Positions 35,564 through 45,080 of a stretch of 64,000 bases of DNA are shown in pieces. This stretch comes from Aristophania vespae (GTDB lineage: Bacteria; Pseudomonadota; Alphaproteobacteria; Acetobacterales; Acetobacteraceae): contig NZ_CP047652.1 of assembly GCF_009906835.1 (NCBI RefSeq), positions 1,171,001 through 1,235,000 of the forward strand, in the 5' to 3' direction. The notes under the pieces were generated by a model that was given only the letters and a program-made list of their open reading frames with translations, was not told the DNA's origin and made no database searches. Position 1 is the first letter of the stretch. Every line of letters begins with the position of its first letter. The translations under genes were made by a program, and so were the position numbers.

Positions 35564-36075
35564 TTACTGCTTACCGCTTTTACTCAAAGGTGGAACGAAT
35601 AATGGAGCTGTATCCCAGGGGAACAAAACCCAAGTATCTTGCGCAACTTCCGTCACGAAATGGTCAGCAAAGGGCGGCCATCGGGTTTGGCATAGAGACA
35701 AGCAAAAACCGCTTTGGGAAGCATTTCACGCACATAACGTGCTGTCACACCCGAATCAACCAAATCATCTACGATAAGAAAACCCTCGCCATTTCCAGCA
35801 GCTAAAGGTGCTTTTAAGGTTTTAGGCTCCTGTTGCGTGCCTTCTTCACCTTCATAACTAACGACGGAAATAGATTCGACAAGACGGCATCCTAATTCGC
35901 GCGCTAAAATAGCCGCAGGAATGAGTCCTCCCCTTGTAACAGCAACAATACCTTTAAAGGGTGCACATTCGCGCATAAGGCGTGCAGCAAGATCACGGGC
36001 ATCTCTATGAAGCTGATCCCATGTAACAGTGGCGTAATTTACGCTCTGAGGCGTATTATTTTGTGATGCATTCAT
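35564..36075 (-). CDS. gpt: Xanthine phosphoribosyltransferase Gpt, frameshifted near C-terminus
   Basis: Purine salvage enzyme making XMP/GMP from xanthine/guanine and PRPP. The PRPP-binding loop FLIVDDLVDSGVTARYV is clear, as are GIVAVTRGGLIPA and YAKPDGRP. As written the frame ends at 35653. Adding one C between plus-strand 35668 and 35669 continues it as ADHFVTEVAQDTWVLFPWDT to a stop at 35564-35566, giving 170 residues and the usual Gpt C-terminus. The lost base sits in what should be a CC pair, so this is the shortest run of the seven similar deletions in the window. It is a single gene upstream of tRNA-Pro. The start is ATG at 36075 with GGAGG about 13 nt upstream. Confidence 0.9.
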
Positions 36076-36143
36076 GCTTATTCATCTGCCTCCAGAGGAG
36101 GAAATTTGCAATAAGCCTATTTCAATGAATATAAAAAAGTCAC

Positions 36144-36169
36144 AAAAAAACCCGCTCTAGGCGGGCTTT
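36144..36169 (-). terminator. Rho-independent terminator after tRNA-Asn
   Basis: On the minus strand, stem CCCGC/GCGGG with a 5-nt loop is followed by seven T residues, 7 nt beyond the CCA of tRNA-Asn. The opposite side also ends in TTTT. Confidence 0.82.
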
Positions 36170-36175
36170 TGATAC

Positions 36176-36251
36176 TGGCTCCCGAAGTAGGACTCGAACC
36201 TACGACCCAGCGATTAACAGTCGCTTGCTCTACCAACTGAGCTATTCGGGA
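36176..36251 (-). tRNA. tRNA-Asn (anticodon GTT)
   Basis: Acceptor TCCCGAA/TTCGGGA, anticodon loop CTGTTAA, T arm GGTTCGAGTCC, discriminator G and encoded CCA. It is followed directly by a terminator. Confidence 0.96.
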
Positions 36252-36328
36252 TCAGTGAGGCTTATCTACCCAAAAACTTTTGGTGCGTAAACCCCTAAAA
36301 TGCAATTTTTTTAAATTTTTCTATAAAT

Positions 36329-36832
36329 TCAGAGAGTTAACTCTTCACGCCCCTCTGTAGCCAAGACATCAACACGCTCATTTTCAACAATTCCAGAGTG
36401 TCCTTTAACCCAAAGCCATTCAATCTGGTGCTGTTTGGCCGCAGTCAGGACACGTTGCCACAAATCCATATTGGCTACAGGATCACCTGAGGCATTACGC
36501 CATTTACGGCGCACCCAGCCCTCATGCCAGCGTGTAATGCCATTTTTGACATATTCGCTATCTGTATAAAGCTTTACCTTACAAGGGCGTTTGAGAGTCT
36601 CTAATGCCTCTGCTGCTGCTGTAAGCTCCATACGATTATTTGTCGTTTCAGGATGCCCTCCTTTAAGGGTGCGCTCCTTACCACGATAACGAAGCAGAAC
36701 CCCCCACCCTCCTGGGCCGGGATTGGGTTTACAGCCACCATCTGTCCAAATTTCTACGATTGATGCTGCATCTACTGATTCTGTTTCGAGGTGCCTGGTT
36801 TCTGTCGGCTCAGCTTCTAAATGATCAGACAC
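36329..36832 (-). CDS. rnhA: Ribonuclease HI
   Basis: Endonuclease cutting the RNA strand of RNA-DNA hybrids. The active-site acids are seen in [17 protein letters not shown] (first Asp), [12 protein letters not shown] (Glu), LYTDSEYV (second Asp) and the C-terminal NERVDVLA (third Asp). The length is 167 residues, including a slightly long N-terminal tail. The start is GTG at 36832 and overlaps the end of thrB by 8 nt, so it is the last gene of an ispH-thrB-rnhA operon, an order common in alphaproteobacteria. Confidence 0.95.
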   Translation of the reverse strand: MSDHLEAEPTETRHLETESVDAASIVEIWTDGGCKPNPGPGGWGVLLRYRGKERTLKGGHPETTNNRMELTAAAEALETLKRPCKVKLYTDSEYVKNGITRWHEGWVRRKWRNASGDPVANMDLWQRVLTAAKQHQIEWLWVKGHSGIVENERVDVLATEGREELTL

Positions 36833-37775
36833 TTTTATGTTCCAAAAAATAAGTAAGGCGTTTCTGATAGTCCCACGGATTTTTCTTCACTACCTTTGCT
36901 CCTGGAGGCGTGTGAATCCAGTCATAGAGCCGCGTAAGTAAAAATCTTAGCGCTGCTCCCTGGCATAAGACAGGCAATCTATTTCTTTCCAGGGGAGAGA
37001 GCGGACGAAACTCTTCATATCCTTGCAAAATCATAGCTGTGCGCTGAGGAAGATAATGTTCATTATTTTCAAAGCACCACGCATTTATACAAATGGCTAT
37101 GTCATAGGCAAAGAAATCAGTGCAGGCGAAATAAAAATCTATAATGCCGCTCAGAGACTCGTTTTTGAAAAAAACGTTATCGGGAAAAAGATCAGCATGT
37201 ATCTGTCCGCGAGGGAGCTCCTTAGGCTCTGGCCAGTGAGACAGAACTTTTTCCAGGTCACAATGTGTTTGAGAAATGAGTGCCTCAATTTTTTGATCAC
37301 CATGACTGTCACATTGCGATAAAAGTGCTTTCCAGCCCTGTGCACCTAATTTATTGGAGCGCTCACTATCAAAGCCCTCCCCTGCCTTATGGAGCTTAGC
37401 CAGAGCTCTGCCTAATTCAAGGCAGGACTGCTCAGTAATATTTTTTACAGCCTGCCCATCCAAAAATGTAACAATTAGTGCTGGCCGATTGGCAAGTTGC
37501 CGCAAAGCCTGACCGTCTTTTGCCTTTATAGGCAACGGACAAGAAATATTATTTTTTGCCAAATGCCCCATATATCCGACAAACCAGGGAAGCTCTGCCG
37601 AATTCACCCTTTTTTCGAAAAGAGTTAAAATATAATTCCCGGAACTCAGTACGAGCCGATAATTGCTATTTTCAACTCCTTCCGTAATCCCTTCAAAAGA
37701 GATTAAACTTCCTAAATCATAGTCTAATAGGAAATTTTTGAGGGCATTTTCTTCTATATCCGTATAGACGGCCAT
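36825..37775 (-). CDS. thrB: Homoserine kinase ThrB (choline kinase-like fold)
   Basis: Phosphorylates homoserine in threonine synthesis; this is the alphaproteobacterial ThrB type, with an aminoglycoside-phosphotransferase fold rather than the GHMP type. The N-terminus [21 protein letters not shown] is typical. The nucleotide strand is ENSNYRLVL, the catalytic loop is [12 protein letters not shown], and the metal-binding motif is [16 protein letters not shown]. The length is 316 residues. It lies 5 nt after ispH and overlaps rnhA by 8 nt. Confidence 0.93.
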   Translation of the reverse strand: MAVYTDIEENALKNFLLDYDLGSLISFEGITEGVENSNYRLVLSSGNYILTLFEKRVNSAELPWFVGYMGHLAKNNISCPLPIKAKDGQALRQLANRPALIVTFLDGQAVKNITEQSCLELGRALAKLHKAGEGFDSERSNKLGAQGWKALLSQCDSHGDQKIEALISQTHCDLEKVLSHWPEPKELPRGQIHADLFPDNVFFKNESLSGIIDFYFACTDFFAYDIAICINAWCFENNEHYLPQRTAMILQGYEEFRPLSPLERNRLPVLCQGAALRFLLTRLYDWIHTPPGAKVVKKNPWDYQKRLTYFLEHKSV

Positions 37776-37780
37776 AAAAT

Positions 37781-38815
37781 TTAAGCTTCGTCAGACAGTG
37801 GGTGAGGAAGGCGGAAATTAATATTTTCCTCTTTTACGATTCGCTCTTCAATATGAAGATCATAACGTTTGGAAAGTTCCGTAATCATCTCCTGTACCAA
37901 ACTTTCGGGAGCTGATGCACCAGCACTCATACCAAGTGTTTTAACGCCTTCAAGTTCATTCCACTCCATATCGGAAACCTTGGGAACCAAAAGGGCTTTT
38001 TTGGCACCAGAGCGTTCTGCAACTTCTCTTAATCTTTGAGAGTTTGAAGAGTTGGGAGACCCGATCACTATGACAAGGTCACATTCAGGCGCCAATTCTT
38101 TAACTGCCATTTGGCGGTTTGTTGTGGCATAGCAAATATCTTCGCGGCGTGGTCCTTCGATTTGAGGAAAACGCTTGCGCAAAATTTCTACAATTTCTGC
38201 TGTGTCATCAACTGAAAGCGTTGTTTGCGTAATAAAAGCCAGCTTGTCAGGCTCGGCAGGCTCAACAGTGCTCGCCTCTTTGGCATCATTAATTAACGTT
38301 ACAGCTCCAGGAGGTAGTTGGCCCATCGTGCCTACTACTTCAGGATGACCAGCATGACCAATCATAAGAATATGACGTTGCTTTTCTCCTCCCCCTGCAA
38401 AGTGACGCTCTGCTTCACGATGCACTTTAGAAACAAGAGGACAGGTCGCATCCAGATAAAGAAGGTTACGACGTTCTGCCTCGGCAGGCACTGATTTAGG
38501 CACACCGTGAGCAGAAAAAACCACGTGTCCGTCTGCTGGAACTTCGTCTAGCTCTTCTACAAAAATGGCCCCTTTGGCCTCTAACCCTTCAACAACAGTA
38601 CGGTTATGGACAATTTCATGGCGCACATAAACAGGTGCGCCATAACGGCGTAATGCTTCTTCTACAACGCGAATCGCGCGATCAACCCCAGCACAAAATC
38701 CCCTCGGCCCCGCAAGAAGAAGGCGCAGCGCTTGGCGCCCTTCTCCTGTAGTTATAATGCGGTCTGCCGCAGGATTTGCAGGTTGAGAGGTTGCAGGTCT
38801 TGTCTCTTCTGACAT
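37781..38815 (-). CDS. ispH: 4-hydroxy-3-methylbut-2-enyl diphosphate reductase IspH
   Basis: Iron-sulphur enzyme of the last MEP-pathway step, giving IPP and DMAPP. The three cluster cysteines are in [25 protein letters not shown] and [12 protein letters not shown]. The substrate-binding HGVP and [10 protein letters not shown] elements are also seen. The length is 344 residues, with a short Thr/Pro/Ala-rich N-terminal extension. It is the first gene of the ispH-thrB-rnhA operon. Confidence 0.96.
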   Translation of the reverse strand: MSEETRPATSQPANPAADRIITTGEGRQALRLLLAGPRGFCAGVDRAIRVVEEALRRYGAPVYVRHEIVHNRTVVEGLEAKGAIFVEELDEVPADGHVVFSAHGVPKSVPAEAERRNLLYLDATCPLVSKVHREAERHFAGGGEKQRHILMIGHAGHPEVVGTMGQLPPGAVTLINDAKEASTVEPAEPDKLAFITQTTLSVDDTAEIVEILRKRFPQIEGPRREDICYATTNRQMAVKELAPECDLVIVIGSPNSSNSQRLREVAERSGAKKALLVPKVSDMEWNELEGVKTLGMSAGASAPESLVQEMITELSKRYDLHIEERIVKEENINFRLPHPLSDEA

Positions 38816-38973
38816 AGTGTTCCCCAGGCAGGCATAATTCGATACAAAGGAAAGACCGGTCTCAAGAAAGTTACAAGCTTATCTTTTAAACGGGCTTTCC
38901 TTAGTGCTTATATCGGATGTATCGGTATTTATCGCAATGTCCAGACCTTTTTCTTGCGGAGTTTCTTAAACTA

Positions 38974-39576
38974 ATGACCATTCGCCGCACTTATATTCAG
39001 CCTCTATCCCGCTTTTTAGGCGGCGTTTTTGGTGTTCTCAGCTTTAGCAGTTTAATAGCTTGTTCAAGCGCTTCTAATGAGATTCTTATTGCTCCAGCCT
39101 GCCCCAAAATCCAGGTTCCTCATGCAACAGCAGATCTTTATGCCTTTGACGGCCAAGGCATAGACATAACTCACACCGCCTATCATGCTCAGATTTCGGG
39201 GGTTAATGGTGACTGTCGAGTAGGACCGCATGACGCTCATAAACGCCCTTTAACACGGGTGCGCGTTGGGCTTTCTATTAATGTTAAAGAAGGTCCCGCC
39301 GCTAATAAAAATAAACTAGAAGTACCTTATTTTATTGCCATAATGAGACATGGAAAAATTATTGATAAAAAAATCTTTACTGATGAATTTGACGTAAAAT
39401 CTTCTCATGGCATGTTACAAACTCACACACCCTTACGATTTATTGACTTACCAACCGGAAATAATGAACTCGATAATGATTATACTTTGGCAGTAGGTTT
39501 GCAGCTTACTCATGAGCAACTAGACTATAATCGTTCTCATCTTTTACCAGCTCATTTTGAAAAAACCGGTCATTAG
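38974..39576 (+). CDS. Unknown lipoprotein, about 200 residues
   Basis: The preferred start is the ATG at 38974 (MTIRRTYIQPL), since the frame upstream to 38917 would put 19 residues before the signal; a GGAG lies about 12 nt ahead. A hydrophobic signal ends in a lipobox-like SLIACSS, so the Cys near residue 32 is probably lipidated. The mature part begins with a short Cys-containing PACPKIQVP stretch and then reads as beta-rich. No domain recognised with certainty. It is monocistronic, divergent from ispH and followed by a strong terminator. A periplasmic or outer-membrane location is inferred from the lipobox only. Confidence 0.75.
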   Translation: MTIRRTYIQPLSRFLGGVFGVLSFSSLIACSSASNEILIAPACPKIQVPHATADLYAFDGQGIDITHTAYHAQISGVNGDCRVGPHDAHKRPLTRVRVGLSINVKEGPAANKNKLEVPYFIAIMRHGKIIDKKIFTDEFDVKSSHGMLQTHTPLRFIDLPTGNNELDNDYTLAVGLQLTHEQLDYNRSHLLPAHFEKTGH

Positions 39577-39595
39577 TACCTTATTGTTTCATCAT

Positions 39596-39630
39596 AAAAA
39601 GGGGAGCTTTTTGCAGAGCTCCCCTTTTAT
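39596..39630. terminator. Bidirectional rho-independent terminator
   Basis: AAGGGGAGCT pairs with AGCTCCCCTT across an 8-nt loop, with A tract left and TTTT right. It separates the plus-strand lipoprotein gene from the convergent glycosyltransferase-like cassette. Confidence 0.88.
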
Positions 39631-39645
39631 AAATCATGCCGAAAA

Positions 39646-41061
39646 TTAGTTTTCTTTATAACTCAATGAAGCACGATATTTTCTTATTCGTGCTAAATAA
39701 TCTGCCATTAACCACCCTCTATCAGAAGATGATGTGCACCAGAAATGTACAAAACCTCTAGCGAGTGTGACATTCATGGCGCCGTAATGTTGAACGACCT
39801 CCATGCCGTTAAAGCCACCCACCTCGGTCAATTCAGTTACTAAGGCAAGGTCTGACGCCTGCATTTTACGTAAAGCGTAATTAAGTACATGTTGTTCTGG
39901 AAAAGGAATAACACCACGCCCGTAATAAGTTGTGTAACTCATATGAGTATAAAAAGCCCTGTCAAAATAGGCCTTATTTTGTGAAAAATTGGGCAAAAAG
40001 AAGATGCCGCTATTAAAGCCTCCTTCTCTCTTTTCAACAGGGTAAGGATCTTGGCTATATAAAAGCTGACCAGTACTCACAGCCTCTCGAAAATCAGGAT
40101 GCCAATATTCTATCTGGGCACTAAAATATTTTTCTAAAGCCCCACGGCATAAAAGCCCCTCTAGCGGTACATTAATGACAACATCAATATCCATATAAAG
40201 GATAGGAGAATATTGATCTAAAATTCCTGAACTTATGATGGTCTGTCTTATCGCGATATAATCAGTATATTCATATGCTTCCATGTGTAAAAATTGGCAC
40301 ATAGGACGTAATTTGTGAGGAACGACCCTTTCTATTCCCTTATGAGCAACATTGGTCACGATAAATATATTGCCCTCAAAATCCCCAGGATCAGCTATGC
40401 TTTCCAGAGCAACAGATAGCTGGTTAACAACTTTTTCTCCAAAGGCTGCTAATAAAATGGCAGGCTTGAGCAAAACGGCCCGATAAATATTATTATGAGC
40501 AAGAAAAACAATTTCTTTTTCATAAGATGAGCGCTTTATAAAATTGAGAAATACCTCTAAGGATAAAGTTAAAGGGCCAAAATGAATTTCTTTGAAACTA
40601 CTTTTAAATTCATTTAGTTCTATTGATATAGCGTCCGGGTCAAGCGCCCACCGATGTTTGGCAACATGCCATAAAATTTTCAAATCTGTGGGCGATAAAA
40701 AACGAAAAACATCTTTTTCGTCACAATAACTATCGTTCTTATTTTGATAAATAATTTCGCCCGAACTCTCTACTGTTAAGCAGCCCCCTTCGCATAATTT
40801 TAGGCGACAAAAAGACGGTTGTGCTTCAACCTCAATAGCAATAGCGCCAGCCGCAAAAGCACGATTTACACGCCTGGTCTGATTATCAAACCACAATTTT
40901 AAAGGCGAAGTAACAAGAAGGCTCCAATCTGCTCCTCTTTGAGATACATAAACTATATTATCAAGAGAGCTTAAGGAGCTTAGCGTAACTGCACATAATT
41001 GCCCGTTTGAATCTGCTTTGACGATTTTAAAATCATGGGTAAGAAGCGCGTAATTATTCAT
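39646..41061 (-). CDS. GT8-like glycosyltransferase, copy 1 (DxD intact)
   Basis: Two-part protein of 471 residues. Residues 1 to about 150 form a domain of unknown family, opening with a D-x-x-I-V-x4-NGQL pattern shared by the two upstream genes. Residues about 155-460 look like a GT-A glycosyltransferase of the GT8 type: SPILYMDIDVV with DID at 291-293 as metal-binding motif, EGGFNSGIFFLPN (346-358), PEQHVLNYAL, and a late HFWC. No signal peptide or membrane segment is seen, so it is probably cytoplasmic. ATG overlaps the stop of copy 2 (ATGA). It is the last gene of the cassette and the only copy with a full set of motifs. Sugar and acceptor are unknown. Confidence 0.8.
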   Translation of the reverse strand: MNNYALLTHDFKIVKADSNGQLCAVTLSSLSSLDNIVYVSQRGADWSLLVTSPLKLWFDNQTRRVNRAFAAGAIAIEVEAQPSFCRLKLCEGGCLTVESSGEIIYQNKNDSYCDEKDVFRFLSPTDLKILWHVAKHRWALDPDAISIELNEFKSSFKEIHFGPLTLSLEVFLNFIKRSSYEKEIVFLAHNNIYRAVLLKPAILLAAFGEKVVNQLSVALESIADPGDFEGNIFIVTNVAHKGIERVVPHKLRPMCQFLHMEAYEYTDYIAIRQTIISSGILDQYSPILYMDIDVVINVPLEGLLCRGALEKYFSAQIEYWHPDFREAVSTGQLLYSQDPYPVEKREGGFNSGIFFLPNFSQNKAYFDRAFYTHMSYTTYYGRGVIPFPEQHVLNYALRKMQASDLALVTELTEVGGFNGMEVVQHYGAMNVTLARGFVHFWCTSSSDRGWLMADYLARIRKYRASLSYKEN

Positions 41062-42422
41062 GAAAAAATCTCTGCACCAGAGTCACAATTTGAGGTGAAC
41101 CATTTAGAGCGCTCTTCAAGAGACCAGGATGACACATTTTGAAAATAAACGCCTTCCCATGCTTCACGGTGCAAAATATTTTGGGATTGTGATGTAAAAA
41201 GGCCAAATTTATTAGCAATATATTCTAAAAAATCCGCTTCATATTCTTTCCAGAAAGGAAAATGCAATTCCTGGAAATAGGAAAAACAGGCTCTTAGTCC
41301 CACATTAACAAGGCCCTTTGCCTGAAGCGGTGCTAAAGAACCAATAACGTCTCTATTTCCAAAAAGACGATAATAAGTTTCTAGCGTTTTATCACTTTTA
41401 GGGAAAAAGCAATCTGCCTGTTTTGAGCCTGAAGAAAGTGAAGGGTGAAATCCACCTGATAAATTTAAGGCTTCATGGATTAAATAAGGACGTAATGTTT
41501 TTTTAATTAAAATATCCGGTGTCAGAACAATTAAAGGATAATAATGAGACATCTCCATATTTTTTAGTAAAGAAATAATAGGGACTAACTGATCAATAGG
41601 ATCAAAATACCGAATCGATACAAATTTAAATTTTGTACGAAGTTCTCTGGGTACAAAAGATAAAATTCTATCGTAATCAATATCGGAAGCAATTATGAGT
41701 TGGCTTTCATAATCACCTTTTTCTTTTAAAGACTGCAAAGTAAATGGAAGTTTTTCTAAACCATCCATATCTTTAATAACATATAAAATAGCGGGCTGAT
41801 ATTTTACGAGTCTGTGTATTTTATCATGGGATGAACAAATTATTTCAAAATTATTGTCAGATACAGAATGATGTAACAGTCCTTTTAAACATGATTTGAA
41901 ATCCAATATGAGCGGGCCAAGATGAATCTCCCATATTGTGCTATGGCGCAAATCAACATGATGGGGAGCGGTAGCCCCCTCGAATACCCAGCAGCTCTTT
42001 ATAAAAAACTGTAGAGCTTTAAATTGATCTAACGTTATACGCCAAAATGCCCCTGACCTTTTATATGAATTAATCCCAGATGAGACGACACACCCTGTAG
42101 GTTGAACATTAAAATAATTGTTACTGTCTTCTATTATCTTATTACCAGGTACTTGCCGTTTTAAACGAATTGCGCCTTGATCTGATGGCTTTTCTTCAAG
42201 CGTAATCCATCCCCGCGGCACTGAACGCTGAAAAGATCCGGAATCAATATCTAACCAGTAATTGCCAGGAAGCTTAGTGTTAAAATTAGCACCCTGATCA
42301 TTAGAGATTAAAAAAGCCAGTGAATCCAAATTTTTTAAACTATGGATTGGCTGCGCGACTAATTGGCCATTAGAACAGCATAAAACACGAAGATCATAGG
42401 AAAGGACAACAAAATTTGTCAC
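41058..42422 (-). CDS. GT8-like paralogue, copy 2 (DxD degenerate)
   Basis: Paralogue of its two neighbours, 454 residues, with the same N-terminal domain (MTNFVVLSYDLRVLCCSNGQ) and the shared EIHLGPL...QPAIL blocks. Where copy 1 has SPILYMDIDVV this protein reads YPLIVLTPDILI, so the metal-binding DxD is lost. The FNSGIF and EQHVLNY motifs are also not conserved. It is therefore more likely a non-catalytic partner or regulator than an active transferase, though this is inference. The start is GTG at 42422, overlapping the stop of copy 3 (GTGA), and its stop overlaps copy 1 (ATGA): tight translational coupling through the cassette. Confidence 0.75.
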   Translation of the reverse strand: MTNFVVLSYDLRVLCCSNGQLVAQPIHSLKNLDSLAFLISNDQGANFNTKLPGNYWLDIDSGSFQRSVPRGWITLEEKPSDQGAIRLKRQVPGNKIIEDSNNYFNVQPTGCVVSSGINSYKRSGAFWRITLDQFKALQFFIKSCWVFEGATAPHHVDLRHSTIWEIHLGPLILDFKSCLKGLLHHSVSDNNFEIICSSHDKIHRLVKYQPAILYVIKDMDGLEKLPFTLQSLKEKGDYESQLIIASDIDYDRILSFVPRELRTKFKFVSIRYFDPIDQLVPIISLLKNMEMSHYYPLIVLTPDILIKKTLRPYLIHEALNLSGGFHPSLSSGSKQADCFFPKSDKTLETYYRLFGNRDVIGSLAPLQAKGLVNVGLRACFSYFQELHFPFWKEYEADFLEYIANKFGLFTSQSQNILHREAWEGVYFQNVSSWSLEERSKWFTSNCDSGAEIFS

Positions 42423-43753
42423 CCTATCTCTCCTTCTGCTTTCTTGATCGTTTCAAGATAAGTTTTCATCTGAGCTGAACGTTTCTCTTCAGAAATAGGA
42501 AAACATATAATTTCTGAAATAACTCCATAGAAGCTTGGCACAAAACGTGTTGCCAAAACAGTTCTAGAAAAATATTGCGTTGAAAAATCTCGTACACGCC
42601 GCAAAGCATAATTAATGAGCGGTTGGCGTTCCTGCGGCAAGTTCTTAAGACCAAATTCTTTTATGAGTCGTTCCAACAAATCAAAAGCGGCTTCTAGATA
42701 TATCCGATGATGAGCCATATTAGGCACCATCATGAGAGCCCCCCCCTCGCCGATTAAAAGATTTTGTGCACGTTTTTGTTCTGACTCAGAGCTTGGTGAT
42801 TCGGGGTGGAAAAAATACTCCAAACCCTCAACCTGCCTAGAAAGAGCAACTTTTGTCATTAGCTGATCGAGAGGGGCCCCAAAAACGACACCAGATGAAC
42901 AAAACAAGATTGGCGCATACTGGTCTAAAAATTGGGGATTTTTTATTAAACGTGCTCGTGGAAGCGGTGAAGATTGTGCTTCCTGTGACGAAACGTAAAA
43001 AAACTGAAGGGATAGCCCTATATCGCAAAATTTTTCTTCTAATAAGCGGTGATTTGCGTCAGTTAAAATAAATACTTTGTCTCTATATCCAGCAAAATCT
43101 TTTAAACTGCATAATGCAACTGAAAGTTCATCTACTGCATCTGGGCCATAAGCTTCTAAAATAATAAGTGGGTTATAGCGAACAAATCGCCACACTTTCC
43201 ACTCTTCATTGACCAAAAGCTCACCAGTCTTTTGCGACTCAATAAGGGCTTCAAATAGCTGATCAAAACCTATTTTTGCTGAGCCAATATTAATTTCTCT
43301 TAAAGAACTCGTATGCAGATTTATCGAAACTATATCACCTTTAGTGCCGCGTACCCATCTATAAGAAATTTGTTTTAAGAAGATTTCAAATTTTTTACTA
43401 TCAATGAGGCGAAATAAAGCGCTGTCTTCTTTGGATGAAGACGATAATTTAACTTTTCCATCCCAGTCTACGTATAAATACTGATCATCAACTTTGAGAT
43501 TAAATATATTGAGACTATGAGCTATCAGGCCAATACCATTTAACGGCATGATCTCACTAAAGGTCTGTGTGCGGAGATCATACCAACGTGGCACTGTCTC
43601 TTTTGTGCGTAAGAACCATTCTCCTGCATATTGATATGCGTAGATAAGCTTTTCAGGAGGAATGTGGTTCGTCAGAAAACTTAATTTGAGACTGTCATTC
43701 TCTCCCAAACACAATATCTGGTAATCTGACGCCATAATAACCTGAAGAGACAC
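42419..43753 (-). CDS. GT8-like paralogue, copy 3 (DxD lost)
   Basis: First gene of the three-gene cassette, 444 residues. The N-terminal block (SDYQILCLGENDSL) aligns with the others, as do EINIGSAKI and YNPLIILEAYGPDAVDELSVAL. The motif corresponding to DxD reads APILFCSSGVV, without acids. EGGALMMVPN stands where copy 1 has EGGFNSGIFFLPN, and RQPLINYALRRV resembles EQHVLNYALRKM, so it is closer to copy 1 than copy 2 is. Probably a pseudo-enzyme, by inference. The start is GTG at 43753 behind AGGAG at 10 nt. It lies 198 nt downstream of the GT1-type gene. Confidence 0.75.
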   Translation of the reverse strand: MSLQVIMASDYQILCLGENDSLKLSFLTNHIPPEKLIYAYQYAGEWFLRTKETVPRWYDLRTQTFSEIMPLNGIGLIAHSLNIFNLKVDDQYLYVDWDGKVKLSSSSKEDSALFRLIDSKKFEIFLKQISYRWVRGTKGDIVSINLHTSSLREINIGSAKIGFDQLFEALIESQKTGELLVNEEWKVWRFVRYNPLIILEAYGPDAVDELSVALCSLKDFAGYRDKVFILTDANHRLLEEKFCDIGLSLQFFYVSSQEAQSSPLPRARLIKNPQFLDQYAPILFCSSGVVFGAPLDQLMTKVALSRQVEGLEYFFHPESPSSESEQKRAQNLLIGEGGALMMVPNMAHHRIYLEAAFDLLERLIKEFGLKNLPQERQPLINYALRRVRDFSTQYFSRTVLATRFVPSFYGVISEIICFPISEEKRSAQMKTYLETIKKAEGEIG

Positions 43754-43951
43754 AGATAATAATCTCCTAAAAGCGCTTCTATCTGACCAAGACCATTATA
43801 AATATCGGAAATTTACATTTTTCACACTGCATATTTAATTTTTTTCAAAAAATCATTAATAAGAAAGTATTTTAAATATTGTTTTAATAAAATTAATATA
43901 ATATCGACGGAAAAAATAATATTTTAATATATAAACCTAATTATAAACAGT

Positions 43952-45034
43952 TTAATTGATAAATGTTTTACATCTCCATAAATACTCATCATCTCTAAGC
44001 AAACCTAAAGTTTCACGAATCATATAGTCTGCTACATTTCTTTCATTAAAAATCTGGCTATAATGCTCCCATCCCTTTCTAGCGCATTCTTGTCTTACTT
44101 CAGTGTGATTAGTATAGAATTTTAACTTATCAATTAGTTCATCAAAAGAATTAAAAAAGATCATTTCATCATCTGAAAAGATTTGATCATAACCTACTTG
44201 CCTCTCTATCGCGACCAATTGACCGTTTCCAATCATATGGGCAAGACGATCTGAACTATATAAGTAATGGTCAGCCTTTCGGCTAATATTAAGCCCAATA
44301 GCCGAATTTTCTAATAAATGAGTGTAAGATACGCCACTTTTATAGGGGTGGCCTTTAACACCGGCATAAGCGAATTTTGTTTTTTGTGGCAGCTCTTTTT
44401 CAAGAGCACTACAAAAATCATCCATTTGCCATTTTTTACCGCAAATATCTCTCAATCTATCAGGATTGCCACAAGAATAAAAAATATCATAAGGCAGGGC
44501 ATTTACGCTAAAATTACGACCGCGCTCAACAGACATATCAACCGGGTTAGGTAAAAAACCAATAATTCCCCTATCACCCAACAAAAGACGCAACTGTTTT
44601 CCTGCCGTCGAAATAAAACTAGCATCCACAACCTGGTGGCGTTCTTTTATATTTTTTAAATTTTGTTCCACAAACAGGGCATCGATGTTCCACTGAATAA
44701 TTATAATTCCAGGATTCTTGTCCTTTATATCAGTAATAATCTCTGGCGGAATTGAATAACCATGACCTAAAATAAGGATATCAGGTGAAAAAGACTTTAT
44801 TGAGTTTTTTAAAGCACGCCACATTGCGTGACGACCTAAATAGTGACTATTAAAAAATCCTTTTGCTCTGGAAACATCTCTGTAAGAGAAATTAATAACA
44901 TGGTGACCATTGCGAATAAGGCCGTTAGATAATTTACCACCTACACTTAATTGACTGACTGAACGTTTTTTTAAGCTATGGAAAAAATCACCTACATGTA
45001 AGATTTTAAGAGAGGGTAAAATCGCATTTTTCAC
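43952..45034 (-). CDS. GT1-type glycosyltransferase (CgeB-like)
   Basis: Predicted cytoplasmic GT-B glycosyltransferase of 360 residues. The N-terminal half has a Rossmann-like opening (SLKILHVGDFFHS) and a central strand IIIIQWNIDALFV. The C-terminal half (GLNISRKADHYLYSSDRL and a late ARKGWEHYSQIF) resembles the glycosyl transferase family 1 domain found in CgeB-like and glycan-modifying proteins. The start is GTG at 45034 behind GAGGG at about 10 nt. Its position beside three GT8-like genes suggests a joint surface-polysaccharide or protein-glycosylation role; substrate unknown. Confidence 0.78.
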   Translation of the reverse strand: MKNAILPSLKILHVGDFFHSLKKRSVSQLSVGGKLSNGLIRNGHHVINFSYRDVSRAKGFFNSHYLGRHAMWRALKNSIKSFSPDILILGHGYSIPPEIITDIKDKNPGIIIIQWNIDALFVEQNLKNIKERHQVVDASFISTAGKQLRLLLGDRGIIGFLPNPVDMSVERGRNFSVNALPYDIFYSCGNPDRLRDICGKKWQMDDFCSALEKELPQKTKFAYAGVKGHPYKSGVSYTHLLENSAIGLNISRKADHYLYSSDRLAHMIGNGQLVAIERQVGYDQIFSDDEMIFFNSFDELIDKLKFYTNHTEVRQECARKGWEHYSQIFNERNVADYMIRETLGLLRDDEYLWRCKTFIN

Positions 45035-45080
45035 AGCTATTTGTCCCTCTTAAAACCTCACATTACGCTTTAACAACGGA

